Assembly (NCBI GenBank): GCA_963704855.1
Contig: CAVPHY010000001.1
Coordinates: 186,001-250,000 of the forward strand
Source of the DNA: SZUA-36 sp963704855
Lineage (GTDB): Bacteria; Pseudomonadota; Gammaproteobacteria; Xanthomonadales; SZUA-36
Direction: 5' to 3'
Length of the DNA stretch: 64,000 nucleotides
In this document: piece by piece, positions 45,859-55,368 of the stretch
Layout: each line of letters begins with the position of its first letter
How positions within the stretch are numbered: position 1 is the stretch's first letter
Notes under the pieces: model-generated
What the model saw: only the letters and a program-made list of their open reading frames with translations
Told to the model about the DNA's origin: nothing
The model's database searches: none
Made by a program: the position numbers and the translations under genes

Positions 45859-46472
45859 AAATTCGCATATTACTGGTGCTGACCGTTGCGCTGGTCTTCA
45901 GCAGCGGCCTGTCTGGCCAGAAACACGCAGATGATCCGGTTTCACTGGTAGAGAGTATCACTGGTCAGATCTTTGCCGATGTGGCTAAAAACCTGGAAGA
46001 GTACACTGCCAGGCCGGAGGGTCTGGAAGAAATGATTCATCGCGACCTGATGCCATTGCTGGACATTGATTACTCCGCACGTCTAATACTGGGCCGGGCT
46101 GGAAGAGGGCTCGAGAAAGAGAAAATCGATGAGTTCGCCACCGTCATGAGCAACCAGCTGATCAATCGCTACGCCAAGAGCTTGCTGGAGTTCAGCAGCG
46201 AATTCAAACTCCAGGTGATGCCCCAGCGCGGTGATCTGGATGAAAAACTGACACGGGTGCGCACCCGTGTGACTCTACCCGGAGGCGGTGAGGCCCCGGT
46301 AGATTACGCATTCCATAAAACCCCGGAGGGCTGGAAAGCTTTCGACGTGGTGGTTGAGGGAATCTCCTATGTCACTACCTATCGCAACCAGATCATGCCG
46401 GATGTGCAGGCCAATGGTATCGATAGTGTCATTGAACGGCTCGGTTCGGGCCAATTGGAACTGACGGATTAG
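45855..46472 (+). CDS. mlaC: periplasmic phospholipid carrier MlaC
   Basis: 205 residues with a signal peptide ending GLSGQ. LDIDYSARLILGRAGR, FATVMSNQLINRYAKSLLEF and WKAFDVVVEGISYVTTYRNQ match MlaC/Ttg2. It shuttles phospholipids between MlaA and MlaFED. It is coupled to mlaD. No mlaB-like STAS gene follows; MlaB may be elsewhere or absent. Confidence 0.93.
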   Translation: MKIRILLVLTVALVFSSGLSGQKHADDPVSLVESITGQIFADVAKNLEEYTARPEGLEEMIHRDLMPLLDIDYSARLILGRAGRGLEKEKIDEFATVMSNQLINRYAKSLLEFSSEFKLQVMPQRGDLDEKLTRVRTRVTLPGGGEAPVDYAFHKTPEGWKAFDVVVEGISYVTTYRNQIMPDVQANGIDSVIERLGSGQLELTD

Positions 46473-46483
46473 TACAACAGACC

Positions 46484-47245
46484 ATGCAAAAAATACATGC
46501 GCTTGCCGGTCTTATCATCCTCAGCTTGCTGCTAACGGGCTGCGCGGGCACACAAAACCGCCATACTGATCCGGAAAATGACCCCTGGGAAGGCTATAAC
46601 CGCAAGGTATTCGCCCTGAACGAAGGCATGGATAAAGTAATCAGGCCGATCGCGGTGGGCTACGACAAGATCATGCCCGACCCGATGCAGCGCGGTGTCG
46701 GAAACTTCTTCAGGAACCTGGATGCTCCCGTCACCTACGTCAACCAGGTGTTGCAGGGTAAATTCAAACAGAGCATCGCCACCATCGGTCGTTTTTTGGC
46801 CAACTCAACGTTCGGTCTGTTCGGTTTTTTCGATATCGCCACCCAGATGGGTATACCTTTCTACGATGAAGACCTCGGCCAGACACTGGCAACATGGGGC
46901 TATGACGACAGCCGCTACCTGATGCTGCCATTTTTTGGCCCTTCCACTTTCCGTGATGGAACCGGTCGTTTCATCGACTCTTATTATCACCCGGTCGGCC
47001 GGGTCTTGCACGGGAGCAACCGTTGGGGAGCGTGGGCACTGCGCGGTGTCGATATGAGAGCACGCTACCTGGACCAGGACCAGGAACTCAACCAGGCTTA
47101 TGATCCGTACGTTTTGTTGCGCGACGTGTGGTTGCAAAATCGTCAATTCCAGATCCACGACGGCGATCCTCCCATGACGGATTATGACCTTTACCTGGAA
47201 GACTACCCTGAAGAAGAGGAGTCTCCAAACGCGGGTGCTCGGTAA
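46484..47245 (+). CDS. mlaA: outer-membrane lipoprotein MlaA (VacJ)
   Basis: 253 residues. Lipobox LLLTGCAG, then DPWEGYNRKVFALNEGMDKV, GVGNFFRNLDAPVTYVNQVL, LANSTFGLFGFFDIATQMGI, DLGQTLATWGYDDSRYLMLP and FFGPSTFRDGTGRFID. These are the diagnostic MlaA blocks. It removes misplaced phospholipids from the outer leaflet and passes them to MlaC. Here it closes the mla operon, 11 bases after mlaC; in E. coli it is unlinked. Confidence 0.95.
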   Translation: MQKIHALAGLIILSLLLTGCAGTQNRHTDPENDPWEGYNRKVFALNEGMDKVIRPIAVGYDKIMPDPMQRGVGNFFRNLDAPVTYVNQVLQGKFKQSIATIGRFLANSTFGLFGFFDIATQMGIPFYDEDLGQTLATWGYDDSRYLMLPFFGPSTFRDGTGRFIDSYYHPVGRVLHGSNRWGAWALRGVDMRARYLDQDQELNQAYDPYVLLRDVWLQNRQFQIHDGDPPMTDYDLYLEDYPEEEESPNAGAR

Positions 47246-47405
47246 AATCAAAGGATATTCGTCCTCACCGACCCGGCATTTCCAGCCGTTCAATCTGCGA
47301 ACCTGCTGGCAGGTTACAATGACATCGCTGTTGGCGCACGGGGCGTTGCTGGGATAAGCTTCTATTTCGATATATTCCCTAAGAATGGACATCCGCCGGG
47401 ACAGA

Positions 47406-49206
47406 ATGCTGAAAACACTCCAAATCACATGCCTGCTGATACTGATTACGTTGAGCGGTTGCGGGCAACCTCCGGCCACCGGTAATGGCACGCCCGCGAA
47501 GATATACCGGCATGCCATGGATGGAGCCCCTGGCTCACTCGATCCTGCGCAGGCGGCAACAATATATGCCAACTTCATCGTAATCAATCTCTACGACACC
47601 CTCTACCGCTACCAGTACCTTGCCCGCCCATACCAGCTGCAACCCAACCTGGCGGAGGCGTTGCCAGAGGTCTCGGAAGATGGTTTAAAGATGACCATCC
47701 GGATAAAAAAGGGTGTGTCCTTCATCGACGACCCGGCCTTCGAAGGCGGAATCGGTCGCGAGTTAAAGGCCAGTGACTTCGTCTATTCAATCAAACGGCA
47801 TTTTGACCCCGATACCCGTGCACAGGGGGCGTGGCTGTGGCAAGACCGGATCGTCGGTCTGGACCAGTGGAAAACAGACGGTTCGGACTATGACAAAGAG
47901 GTTGAAGGCCTGCGGGTGCTGGATGACTATACCATCCAGATCACACTGACACGACCATACCCGCAGCTGGTGCATACCCTCACCCAGGGTTTTGCCGCGC
48001 TTGTCCCGCGCGAAGCGGTTGAAAAATACGGCCAGCAGTTTTCCAGTCACCCGGTGGGCTCCGGACCTTTCAAACTGGTCTCACGCGATGATGTACGAGC
48101 AGTCCTTGCGAAGAACCCCGGGTTTCGCCAGGAACCGTTCGATCTTGCCGCGGAGGGCTTCGATCCGGAAGCACAGGGCGATAGCGGCATGCAGAAACTG
48201 CAAGGAAAAATACCACCGTTTATCGATCAACTGGAGTTTGAATTCATCACGGAGGGTGCGGCCCGGTGGAACGCTTTCTCGGCAGGTGAGTTACATTTTA
48301 TCAAGGTTCCCGTCAGCCAATTCGACAGCATCCTGGGCCAGCGCGACCCCCTCACGCTGAACCAGCAATACGCAGAGCTCTACCATTTCGAGGCATCACC
48401 GGAAGCCGGTTTGATCTACACCAATTTCAACATGGCCGACGAGCGTATTGGTTATCATCCCGACCCTGAACAGGAACGCCGCAACCATGCCCTTCGCTGC
48501 GCAATGGTCAAGGCATTCGACTGGCAAAAAACCAACGAAATATTCTTTTACAACATCGGCCGGGTGTTTCCGGGAATCATCCCGCCCACGGTGCCCGAAT
48601 ACGACGCCGAGGGTGACATGGATTACATCCGGCACGACCTGCCGGGGGCCAGGCAATTATTGCGGTCGAACGGCTGGGATGAAGCTACACTGCCGGTTCT
48701 TGAATACGGATTTCCCAATGGCGTAACCGAACGTCAGATGTTCGAGCAGTTCCGCAGTTTCATGATGGCGGCCGGCTACCCGGCAGAAAAGATTCAACCG
48801 TCGATATTCGCCACCTACGGTGACTACCAGCGGGCCTATTCGCAGGGCGAGGTAACCCTGATCATCAGTAGCTGGACAATGGACTACCCCGATGCTGAAA
48901 ACCTCATGCAGCTATACTACGGACCGCAATGCCGCACCCGGTACAAACTCTGCAAATTATAGTAACCCGGACTATGATCACCTCTATGAGGCCAGCGCAA
49001 TCATGAATGAATCCCCCGGGAGAACGTCCATTTACCGTGAAATGAATCAACTGCTGATGGATGATTGCGTTAGCATCACCGGTATATCGAGAACCATACT
49101 GTTCTTGTGGGATAAAAAATTCATCATGAAACCGGACCGCTCATTTGTCGGCGGCTATTTCATGCGTTTCGTTGACCTCGCGGAGCCTGCAAGCACGACA
49201 CGATGA
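47406..49206 (+). CDS. oppA: oligopeptide ABC transporter substrate-binding lipoprotein; one frameshift
   Basis: Lipobox LITLSGCG from ATG 47406. SBP family 5: DLLYR-like strand INLYDTLYRYQ, LAEALPEVSEDGLKMTIRIK, KGVSFIDDPAF, DFVYSIKRHFDP and TLTQGFAALVPREAVEKYG. The first frame ends shortly after MQLYYGP; one extra base near 48924-48930 shifts to NAAPGTNSANYSNPDYDHLY and the rest. Removing it gives 599 residues. The gene overlaps oppB as ATGA. The substrate is probably a peptide; the family alone does not define it. Confidence 0.88.
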
Positions 49207-50153
49207 ACGTCCCCTACCTTACACGCAGGTTGCTGTACGGTATTCCACTGGTACTGGGTGTAACCTTTATCAGTTTCCTGTTGATGGTCTATTTTGGACC
49301 TGACAAGACCTATGAACTCGTGGGTAAAAACCCCACTGCCCAACAGATCACCGAGGTCCGGCACGCTTTGGGTTACGACCGCCCCTTCCTGTGGCGTTAC
49401 ACAGAATACGTACGCGAACTGGTTAGTCTTGATCTCGGTCTTTCCGTTTCCACCGGCGAACCCGTCTCCGCCATCCTCATACGCACACTGCCGATATCCG
49501 TTGCACTCGTCGTGCCGGGCTTTGTGCTCGGCAACCTGCTTGGCCTGGCCCTCGGGTTGCTGGCGGCATGGTATCGCGGGAAATGGCTGGACAAACTCGT
49601 TATGAGCGGTTCGGTGGTGGGTATGAGCGTCAGTTTCCTCGTTATCATCATTGGTTTGCAGATCCTGTTATGCACACCTTACGGTCTCAACCTGTTTCCC
49701 GTGCGGGGCTGGCAGGTCCACGATTTCGGCTCCTACTTCCATTACGTGACCGTACCTACGCTGGCATTGGTGCTGGTAACCCTGGGCTACAACACGCGCT
49801 TCTACCGCGCCGTGATGGCAGATGAAATAGAACGCGACCATATCCGTACCCTCAGGGCCTACGGGGCCAGGCCTGCTGAGCTCCTGTTTAAGCACGTTCT
49901 GAAAAACAGCCTGATCCCGGTGATGACGCGGATCATGTTCTCGGTGCCATTTGTATTGATATCAGGCAGCCTGTTGCTGGAAAGTTACTTCGGAATTCCC
50001 GGTGTCGGCCTGGTGACCTTTAACGCAATCACCAGTGGCGATCAACCTATCCTTAAGGCCGTGGTTGGTCTGACCGGTGTGCTGTTTGTCGTGGCGCTCA
50101 CGCTCAACGACATGATCTATGGCATCGTTGACCCAAGAATTTCAAAATCATGA
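49203..50153 (+). CDS. oppB: peptide ABC transporter permease OppB/DppB type
   Basis: 316 residues, six membrane segments. RRLLYGIPLVLGVTFISFLL, the ALGYDRPFLWRYTEYVREL region, LGLSVSTGEPVSAILI and the EAA-type loop DHIRTLRAYGARPAELLFKH are clear. ESYFGIPGVGLVTFNAIT is near the C-terminus. ATGA overlaps on both sides indicate one operon. Confidence 0.93.
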   Translation: MNVPYLTRRLLYGIPLVLGVTFISFLLMVYFGPDKTYELVGKNPTAQQITEVRHALGYDRPFLWRYTEYVRELVSLDLGLSVSTGEPVSAILIRTLPISVALVVPGFVLGNLLGLALGLLAAWYRGKWLDKLVMSGSVVGMSVSFLVIIIGLQILLCTPYGLNLFPVRGWQVHDFGSYFHYVTVPTLALVLVTLGYNTRFYRAVMADEIERDHIRTLRAYGARPAELLFKHVLKNSLIPVMTRIMFSVPFVLISGSLLLESYFGIPGVGLVTFNAITSGDQPILKAVVGLTGVLFVVALTLNDMIYGIVDPRISKS

Positions 50154-50989
50154 CACGGGATACATGGCAGCGTCTGAAGTCCGACCGCTACGGTATGAGC
50201 GGACTCTTCGTGGTTACGGTATTCGCACTGGTCGCCCTGTGCGTTTGGGGCGGCCTGCTTGGCCAGGGCTGGTCCGATGTCAGCGGTAACCGCTACGAAG
50301 GTGTCAGTGCCAGCCACTGGTTTGGCACCAACCTGCTGGGCCAGGACATCCTGCAACGTACGCTTTTCGGCACGGCAACCGCCTTTGAGGTGGGTTTGAT
50401 GGTGACACTCTGTTCCACCGTGCTCGGCACCTTCCTCGGTGGCCTGGCCGGCTGGTACAGCCACGGCTGGCTGGATGAAGTCATTCTGTGGCTCAAAGGT
50501 GTACTGGATTCGATACCGTTTTATCTGTTTGCCGCCGCCGTCGCGTTCGCATTGCAAGGCAGTCCCTGGGCCATGCACCTGGCCATGATTATCACTTTCT
50601 GGACGACCACGGCGCGTATCATCCGGGGCGAGGTCATGCGTATAAAGCAGCGGGAGTTCATCGAGGCTGCCCGCGCCATCGGCCTGCCCGGGATCAGGAC
50701 CGTGTTTCGCCACGTAATACCCAACACGTATCACATTCTCCTGGTACAGGGCACCATCGTGTTCGTCGCTGCCATCAACACCGAAGTCATACTGAGTTTC
50801 CTTGGCCTTGGTATTAAGGACGGGGTGAGTTGGGGCCTGATGCTGGCAGAAAGCTCGCAAGAGGTATTGGCCGGTCACTTCGGAAATTTTATCGCCGCGG
50901 GCGCGTCCCTGTTTATACTCCTGATGGGCTTTAACCTGCTGGCTGACGCACTGCAGGATGCTTTCGAAACACGCGGGGAATCCATGTGA
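50150..50989 (+). CDS. oppC: peptide ABC transporter permease OppC/DppC type
   Basis: 279 residues. HWFGTNLLGQDILQRTLFGT, ARIIRGEVMRIKQREFIEAA, RAIGLPGIRTVFRHVIPNTY and EVILSFLGLGIKDGVSWGLM are the OppC-family motifs, with the EAA loop. It overlaps oppD as GTGA. Confidence 0.94.
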   Translation: MTRDTWQRLKSDRYGMSGLFVVTVFALVALCVWGGLLGQGWSDVSGNRYEGVSASHWFGTNLLGQDILQRTLFGTATAFEVGLMVTLCSTVLGTFLGGLAGWYSHGWLDEVILWLKGVLDSIPFYLFAAAVAFALQGSPWAMHLAMIITFWTTTARIIRGEVMRIKQREFIEAARAIGLPGIRTVFRHVIPNTYHILLVQGTIVFVAAINTEVILSFLGLGIKDGVSWGLMLAESSQEVLAGHFGNFIAAGASLFILLMGFNLLADALQDAFETRGESM

Positions 50990-51954
50990 CCGCCCCTGCG
51001 CTCAAAGTCAGCGACCTCAGTGTCTGGTTTGAATCCGGTTCCGGACGCATACCCGTCGTGGACCATGTAAGTTTCAGTATCAATGCGGGTGATGCCACCG
51101 GCCTGGTCGGGGAATCGGGCTGCGGTAAAACCATGACGGCGATGGCCATCCTGGGTCTGCTTCCGGCAACCGGGATGGGTGTCAGCTGCGCCGGGATCGA
51201 GGTAAATGGCAAGGATATTTACAAGCTGACCACCCGGCAGCGCCGGTCTGTTCTCGGCCGTGACATTGCGATGGTTTTTCAACAGCCCGCAACTGCGCTC
51301 GACCCGGTATTCACCATCGGACAGCAGGTCAGCGCCGTGGCCCGCCGTCATACCGGTGGCAGCAAACAGGATATGCGGCAGACCATGCTCGATACGCTTG
51401 GCAGCGTCGGGTTCAGCCAGCCCGAAGATATCGCGGCCGCCTATCCGCATCAATTATCCGGCGGTATGCGCCAACTGGCCATGATCGCCATGGCAACGGT
51501 GTGTAAACCGGCTGTCATCATCGCGGATGAACCGACCACTGCGCTGGATGGCAGTAGCCGTGCATTGATTCTGCAACAACTCAATCGGCTGCAGACATCA
51601 AGCCATACCGCCATTTTATTTATCAGTCATGACCTGGCCGTGGTCAGGCAATGCTGCCGGGATGTCATGGTTATGTACTGCGGCCGGCTCGTGGAAACCA
51701 CGGATTGCCAGAGCCTTTTTTCGCATGCCCGGCATCCCTACAGCGCCGGTCTGCTGTCCTGCATCCCCCGGATCAGCGCTTCGCGGCCGCCACCGATCAG
51801 TTCGATTCCCGGCCAGATACCGGCCGCGGCAGACCTGCCAGCAGGTTGCCATTTTGCTCCGAGGTGTACCCGGGCTGAAGACCGGTGCAGGGTATCGGTT
51901 CCGGCACTTGATGATGAGAATGGCAGGGGCGCTGCCTGTTTCAGGCCATTGTGA
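50986..51954 (+). CDS. oppD: peptide ABC transporter ATPase OppD type
   Basis: 322 residues from GTG 50986. Walker A LVGESGCGKTMTAMAI, Q-loop VFQQPATALDP, signature LSGGMRQLAMIAMA, Walker B VIIADEPTTALDG and H-loop FISHDLAVV. The oligopeptide C-terminal Cys region CHFAPRCTRAEDRCRVSVP probably holds an Fe-S-like site seen in this family. Confidence 0.94.
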   Translation: MTAPALKVSDLSVWFESGSGRIPVVDHVSFSINAGDATGLVGESGCGKTMTAMAILGLLPATGMGVSCAGIEVNGKDIYKLTTRQRRSVLGRDIAMVFQQPATALDPVFTIGQQVSAVARRHTGGSKQDMRQTMLDTLGSVGFSQPEDIAAAYPHQLSGGMRQLAMIAMATVCKPAVIIADEPTTALDGSSRALILQQLNRLQTSSHTAILFISHDLAVVRQCCRDVMVMYCGRLVETTDCQSLFSHARHPYSAGLLSCIPRISASRPPPISSIPGQIPAAADLPAGCHFAPRCTRAEDRCRVSVPALDDENGRGAACFRPL

Positions 51955-52931
51955 TGAACCTGCTTGAGATCCGTGAGTTATCCGTGCGTTTCCAGCAGAA
52001 AAAGCAGCTGGCCGTGGAGCGCGTCAGCCTGAACATTCCGGCGGGCAGCACGCTCGGCCTGGTAGGCGCCTCGGGCGCCGGCAAAAGCAGTATTGCACGC
52101 GCTATCCTGAAGCTGGTTGAACCGGATTCAGGTGAAATACTGTTCAAGGGCAAAAGCATATACGGGATGAGTCCGGAAGAGCTAAAAACAACCCGGCAAC
52201 GCATACAACTGGTATTCCAGGAGCCCTCCGCCTCATTGAGCCCGAGGCGCACGGTGGAAGAGACCCTGCTGGAGCCGTTGCATCATTTTGCCCTCGGTGA
52301 TGCCCACTACCGGCACGAAAAAATCCGGCAAGTATTGAATACCGTCGGTCTCGATCAAAGCGTATTGAAACGCTACCCTCGCCAGTTTTCCAGCGGACAG
52401 CAGCAGCGCATTGCCATTGCCAGGGCACTGGTAACAAATCCCGATCTGTTAATAGCGGACGAGGCGGTTTCATCTCTGGACGTATCCATACAGGCTCAGA
52501 TCCTGCAGTTGATTCAAGCGCTGAAGAATGAATTCGGTATCGCCCTCCTGTTTATTTCACACGACCTCGCCGTGATCAGGCAGATAGCAGATGATGTGGC
52601 AGTGATGTACCAGGGGCAATTGATGGAACAGTCGCCGGCGGACCAGTTTTTCAGCGAACCCGCCCACCCTTACAGCAAAGCCCTGCTATCTTTTTCACGG
52701 GACAAAACCACGATGAACTGGTCGGGCGACCATTGGCACCTGCAGCGTAACCGCAGCTCTACCGGTGGCGCGCCAACCTGTGTGTTTGCAGGTTTCTGCC
52801 ACGATAAAAAGCCGGTTTGCGACCAACTGGAACCAGCTCTGCACACTCTTCAATATAAAAACCGACACGCTTTGGGGCCACATTGCGTAAAATGCCATCT
52901 ATATGATGAGGTGAAAACGAATGACCATTAA
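51954..52931 (+). CDS. oppF: peptide ABC transporter ATPase OppF type
   Basis: 325 residues. Walker A LVGASGAGKSSIARAI, Q-loop VFQEPSASLSP, signature FSSGQQQRIAIARAL, Walker B LLIADEAVSSLD (Glu followed by Ala rather than Pro-Thr) and FISHDLAVIRQ. I take ATG 51954, which overlaps the oppD stop; a GTG three bases earlier is also possible. It overlaps the LEA-like gene by eleven bases. Confidence 0.93.
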   Translation: MNLLEIRELSVRFQQKKQLAVERVSLNIPAGSTLGLVGASGAGKSSIARAILKLVEPDSGEILFKGKSIYGMSPEELKTTRQRIQLVFQEPSASLSPRRTVEETLLEPLHHFALGDAHYRHEKIRQVLNTVGLDQSVLKRYPRQFSSGQQQRIAIARALVTNPDLLIADEAVSSLDVSIQAQILQLIQALKNEFGIALLFISHDLAVIRQIADDVAVMYQGQLMEQSPADQFFSEPAHPYSKALLSFSRDKTTMNWSGDHWHLQRNRSSTGGAPTCVFAGFCHDKKPVCDQLEPALHTLQYKNRHALGPHCVKCHLYDEVKTNDH

Positions 52932-53409
52932 GAAATCAGTTTTTAGAATGCATTCCGGATTCAGCCTGCTGCTCCTGGCCGTTTTGCTGTGTTCCGCCTG
53001 CGGGGCAAAAATAATACGTGGCGCGTCGCCGATGGTGCGCATCACCGAACTAAGCCACCAGGACAACACCATCGGCCTGCAGGTCAGCATACGCAACCTC
53101 AACGGCGTTGACCTCGACATCCGCAGCATCGACTTCCGTCTGACCGTCAACGAAAGCGAGGATGAGTTATTTGTTTACAGCGGGCCGGTTGATGAAAAGA
53201 TTGTCGCCAATGGCACCGAATCCTGGTCGGTGGAGGTTGAGGAAAGTGAAACCAGCCGCGAACTGCTCGATTCGCTGGAAAACGGTGATATCAAGAGCCT
53301 GCCCTATGCACTGAAGGGGTCAATCACCAGCACGGATGACGGTACCCTGCGCTTTGAATACGAGGGGCATATTTACCCCCTTCCGGGTAAGCCCGGGTAT
53401 TTTCGCTAG
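52921..53409 (+). CDS. LEA type 2 family lipoprotein
   Basis: 162 residues. Lipobox VLLCSACG, then MVRITELSHQDNTIGLQVSI and RNLNGVDLDIRSIDFRLTVN, the WHy/LEA14-like immunoglobulin fold. Such proteins are thought to bind hydrophobic or membrane surfaces; the role is not known. It overlaps the end of oppF, so it is probably in the same transcript. Confidence 0.8.
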   Translation: MTIKKSVFRMHSGFSLLLLAVLLCSACGAKIIRGASPMVRITELSHQDNTIGLQVSIRNLNGVDLDIRSIDFRLTVNESEDELFVYSGPVDEKIVANGTESWSVEVEESETSRELLDSLENGDIKSLPYALKGSITSTDDGTLRFEYEGHIYPLPGKPGYFR

Positions 53410-53472
53410 GGTTTGAGCCTTACCGGGTCGGTGGTTAGTCTGTAAAAAATTCAAACGGGGTGGGAACAGCTC

Positions 53473-54036
53473 ATGTCTTTACATATCAACTTTACACTTA
53501 GCGAATCAGATCTGGAATTTTTTGGCACTGTCATGCGACGCGCACGTGAGCATGCCAAGGGCATGACCCCGCAGCAAATCATTGCCAGGGCAGAACAAAT
53601 GCTGGAGAAGGTGAACCGCTCTGATACGGTGGATTTTATCCGTGACCACATGGGCCAGCTGGATACGCTTATCGGCATGGTAGTGGATAAGGGCTGGGGC
53701 CTGATAGAAGACGACCTCGAACGCGTTCTTGCTGCGTTGACCTATTTTTCAGAACCGCATGACCTGATACCGGATGACACGCCCCGTCTCGGGTTTCTCG
53801 ATGATGCCATCATGATCGAGATTGTCTGCAAATCACTTGAGCACGAAATCCAGGCTTACAGGGAATTCCTGATTTTCCGGGCCACCGAAGCCGATCGCCG
53901 TGGAGAGGACGCTGCCCTCATGCAAAGATCGGACTGGCTGGAACAGCGCCGCCAGCAACTGCATGAACGTATGCGTCGCCGCCGCGACGGTAACGCAGAA
54001 GGGAACAAAACCCGGTCACCTTTTTCATTGTTTTGA
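53473..54036 (+). CDS. DUF1232 (YkvA-like) protein
   Basis: 187 residues. The core ALTYFSEPHDLIPDDTPRLG and FLDDAIMIEIVCKSLEHEI is the DUF1232 motif. It is preceded by a helical region (RRAREHAKGMTPQQIIARAE) and followed by a basic tail. Function unknown. ATG follows GGTGGGAACAGCTC. Confidence 0.85.
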   Translation: MSLHINFTLSESDLEFFGTVMRRAREHAKGMTPQQIIARAEQMLEKVNRSDTVDFIRDHMGQLDTLIGMVVDKGWGLIEDDLERVLAALTYFSEPHDLIPDDTPRLGFLDDAIMIEIVCKSLEHEIQAYREFLIFRATEADRRGEDAALMQRSDWLEQRRQQLHERMRRRRDGNAEGNKTRSPFSLF

Positions 54037-54150
54037 TCTGGCCCGGCGGTTGTACCGGGTAACCAGGCACTTTTTGTTTTGCGCTTTTCATACACGGATT
54101 ATCACTTACAATACGCCTTCAAACACGAATGAATAGGGACGCCCGTTGCA

Positions 54151-55302
54151 GTGCATCAATATATCCTCGTTGGCATAGAGACCGACCCGACCCGCTACCA
54201 TGGTGAGCACGCCAGCAGGCCTGCTCTTTTGGAGCGGGTTGCAGCGGAGCAGGTGCTATCCCACATCGCAACCGATTTAACCGGCATGTTTCCCGCCATC
54301 AACCGCTGCACCCTCACCATGGCCGGTGCACTGTTTGACCAGACCCAGGTACTGCGTCCACGTTATCCCGTCTACGCGGCACTGGAAACACTGCAGCAAG
54401 CAAGCAATCCCGGCTCCGATTTCCAGGCGCGCTTACTGAGCGTCGGCGCCAGCAAGGGGCAGATGCCTTTACAGGATTTGCAACCTTTCGAGAATATTCC
54501 GCTGGGCTTACTCCAGGTATTGCCATTGCTGGTCACGGGTCCCGAGGAGCACCTTGATAAACTCGCTACAGAGATGGAGCATCGTTTTCTCGAGCAGGGC
54601 CAGGTCTCAGCGCATACCGCAAAGGCACTTGAGTCGCAATTCCAGGTTTCCGTCAACCACGCACGCTTCATGACCATCACCGACCTCAATGCCCTGCTGC
54701 GCCTGCAGTTGGAACATTATGGCTTTTTACCGTTGTGGGAATTGCTGGATGCGGCCATGACGACGCATACCGGAAAACTCGAAGTCACTACCGGAAGCGG
54801 ACTCAGATTCATATGGCGGGATGATACGGTGCACAGTTTCTTTGAATCTTTCGACTGGTGGGCCCAACGGGGCGCCGGTGCCGAAAGCGCGGCCGGTGAT
54901 CAGCAATTGCAGTCCGCCTATACCGACTGGACACGCGAATACCGCCGTTACATGACCATGCTGACTGCCCATGGTGTGAATGTAAGCCAACACCTGCCGG
55001 GCCTCGATGATGCCGGGTTGACGAGTACCTTTCTGCTGGAGGAGTCCACCAACTCGCCAGCGCCGTCTGCGGCACAGGTTACTGCCCACAGCGCTGATGA
55101 CCTGGGCACCATAGCGGTGACAGTGGTCAGCGGAGTACGGCAAATGAATTTCTATCCGCTTGAAGCCGGCGGTCTCAATGACCTGCACCAGTTCATACGC
55201 AAGCAGGGCTACAGTGGTGATATCGCTTACCCGGGCCGGCTTTGCTACGACGAAAACTCTCGCCAGCTCGTTGCAGAAACCCTGCCGCCTTCAAAAACTT
55301 GA
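54151..55302 (+). CDS. uncharacterised 383-residue cytoplasmic protein
   Basis: GTG at 54151. No signal or membrane segment. PALLERVAAEQVLSHIATDL, FQARLLSVGASKGQMPLQDL and VNHARFMTITDLNALLRLQL are helical; the C-terminal part has WDYRY-like WTREYRRYMTMLTAHGVNVS. I do not recognise a family. It lies between the DUF1232 and glutaredoxin genes, all on the plus strand. Confidence 0.65.
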   Translation: MHQYILVGIETDPTRYHGEHASRPALLERVAAEQVLSHIATDLTGMFPAINRCTLTMAGALFDQTQVLRPRYPVYAALETLQQASNPGSDFQARLLSVGASKGQMPLQDLQPFENIPLGLLQVLPLLVTGPEEHLDKLATEMEHRFLEQGQVSAHTAKALESQFQVSVNHARFMTITDLNALLRLQLEHYGFLPLWELLDAAMTTHTGKLEVTTGSGLRFIWRDDTVHSFFESFDWWAQRGAGAESAAGDQQLQSAYTDWTREYRRYMTMLTAHGVNVSQHLPGLDDAGLTSTFLLEESTNSPAPSAAQVTAHSADDLGTIAVTVVSGVRQMNFYPLEAGGLNDLHQFIRKQGYSGDIAYPGRLCYDENSRQLVAETLPPSKT

Positions 55303-55368
55303 TACTCTGCGATCAACACCCCATGTAATGCCTCAACCTATTTTAATTAAACAACGGAACTCCGAAAC

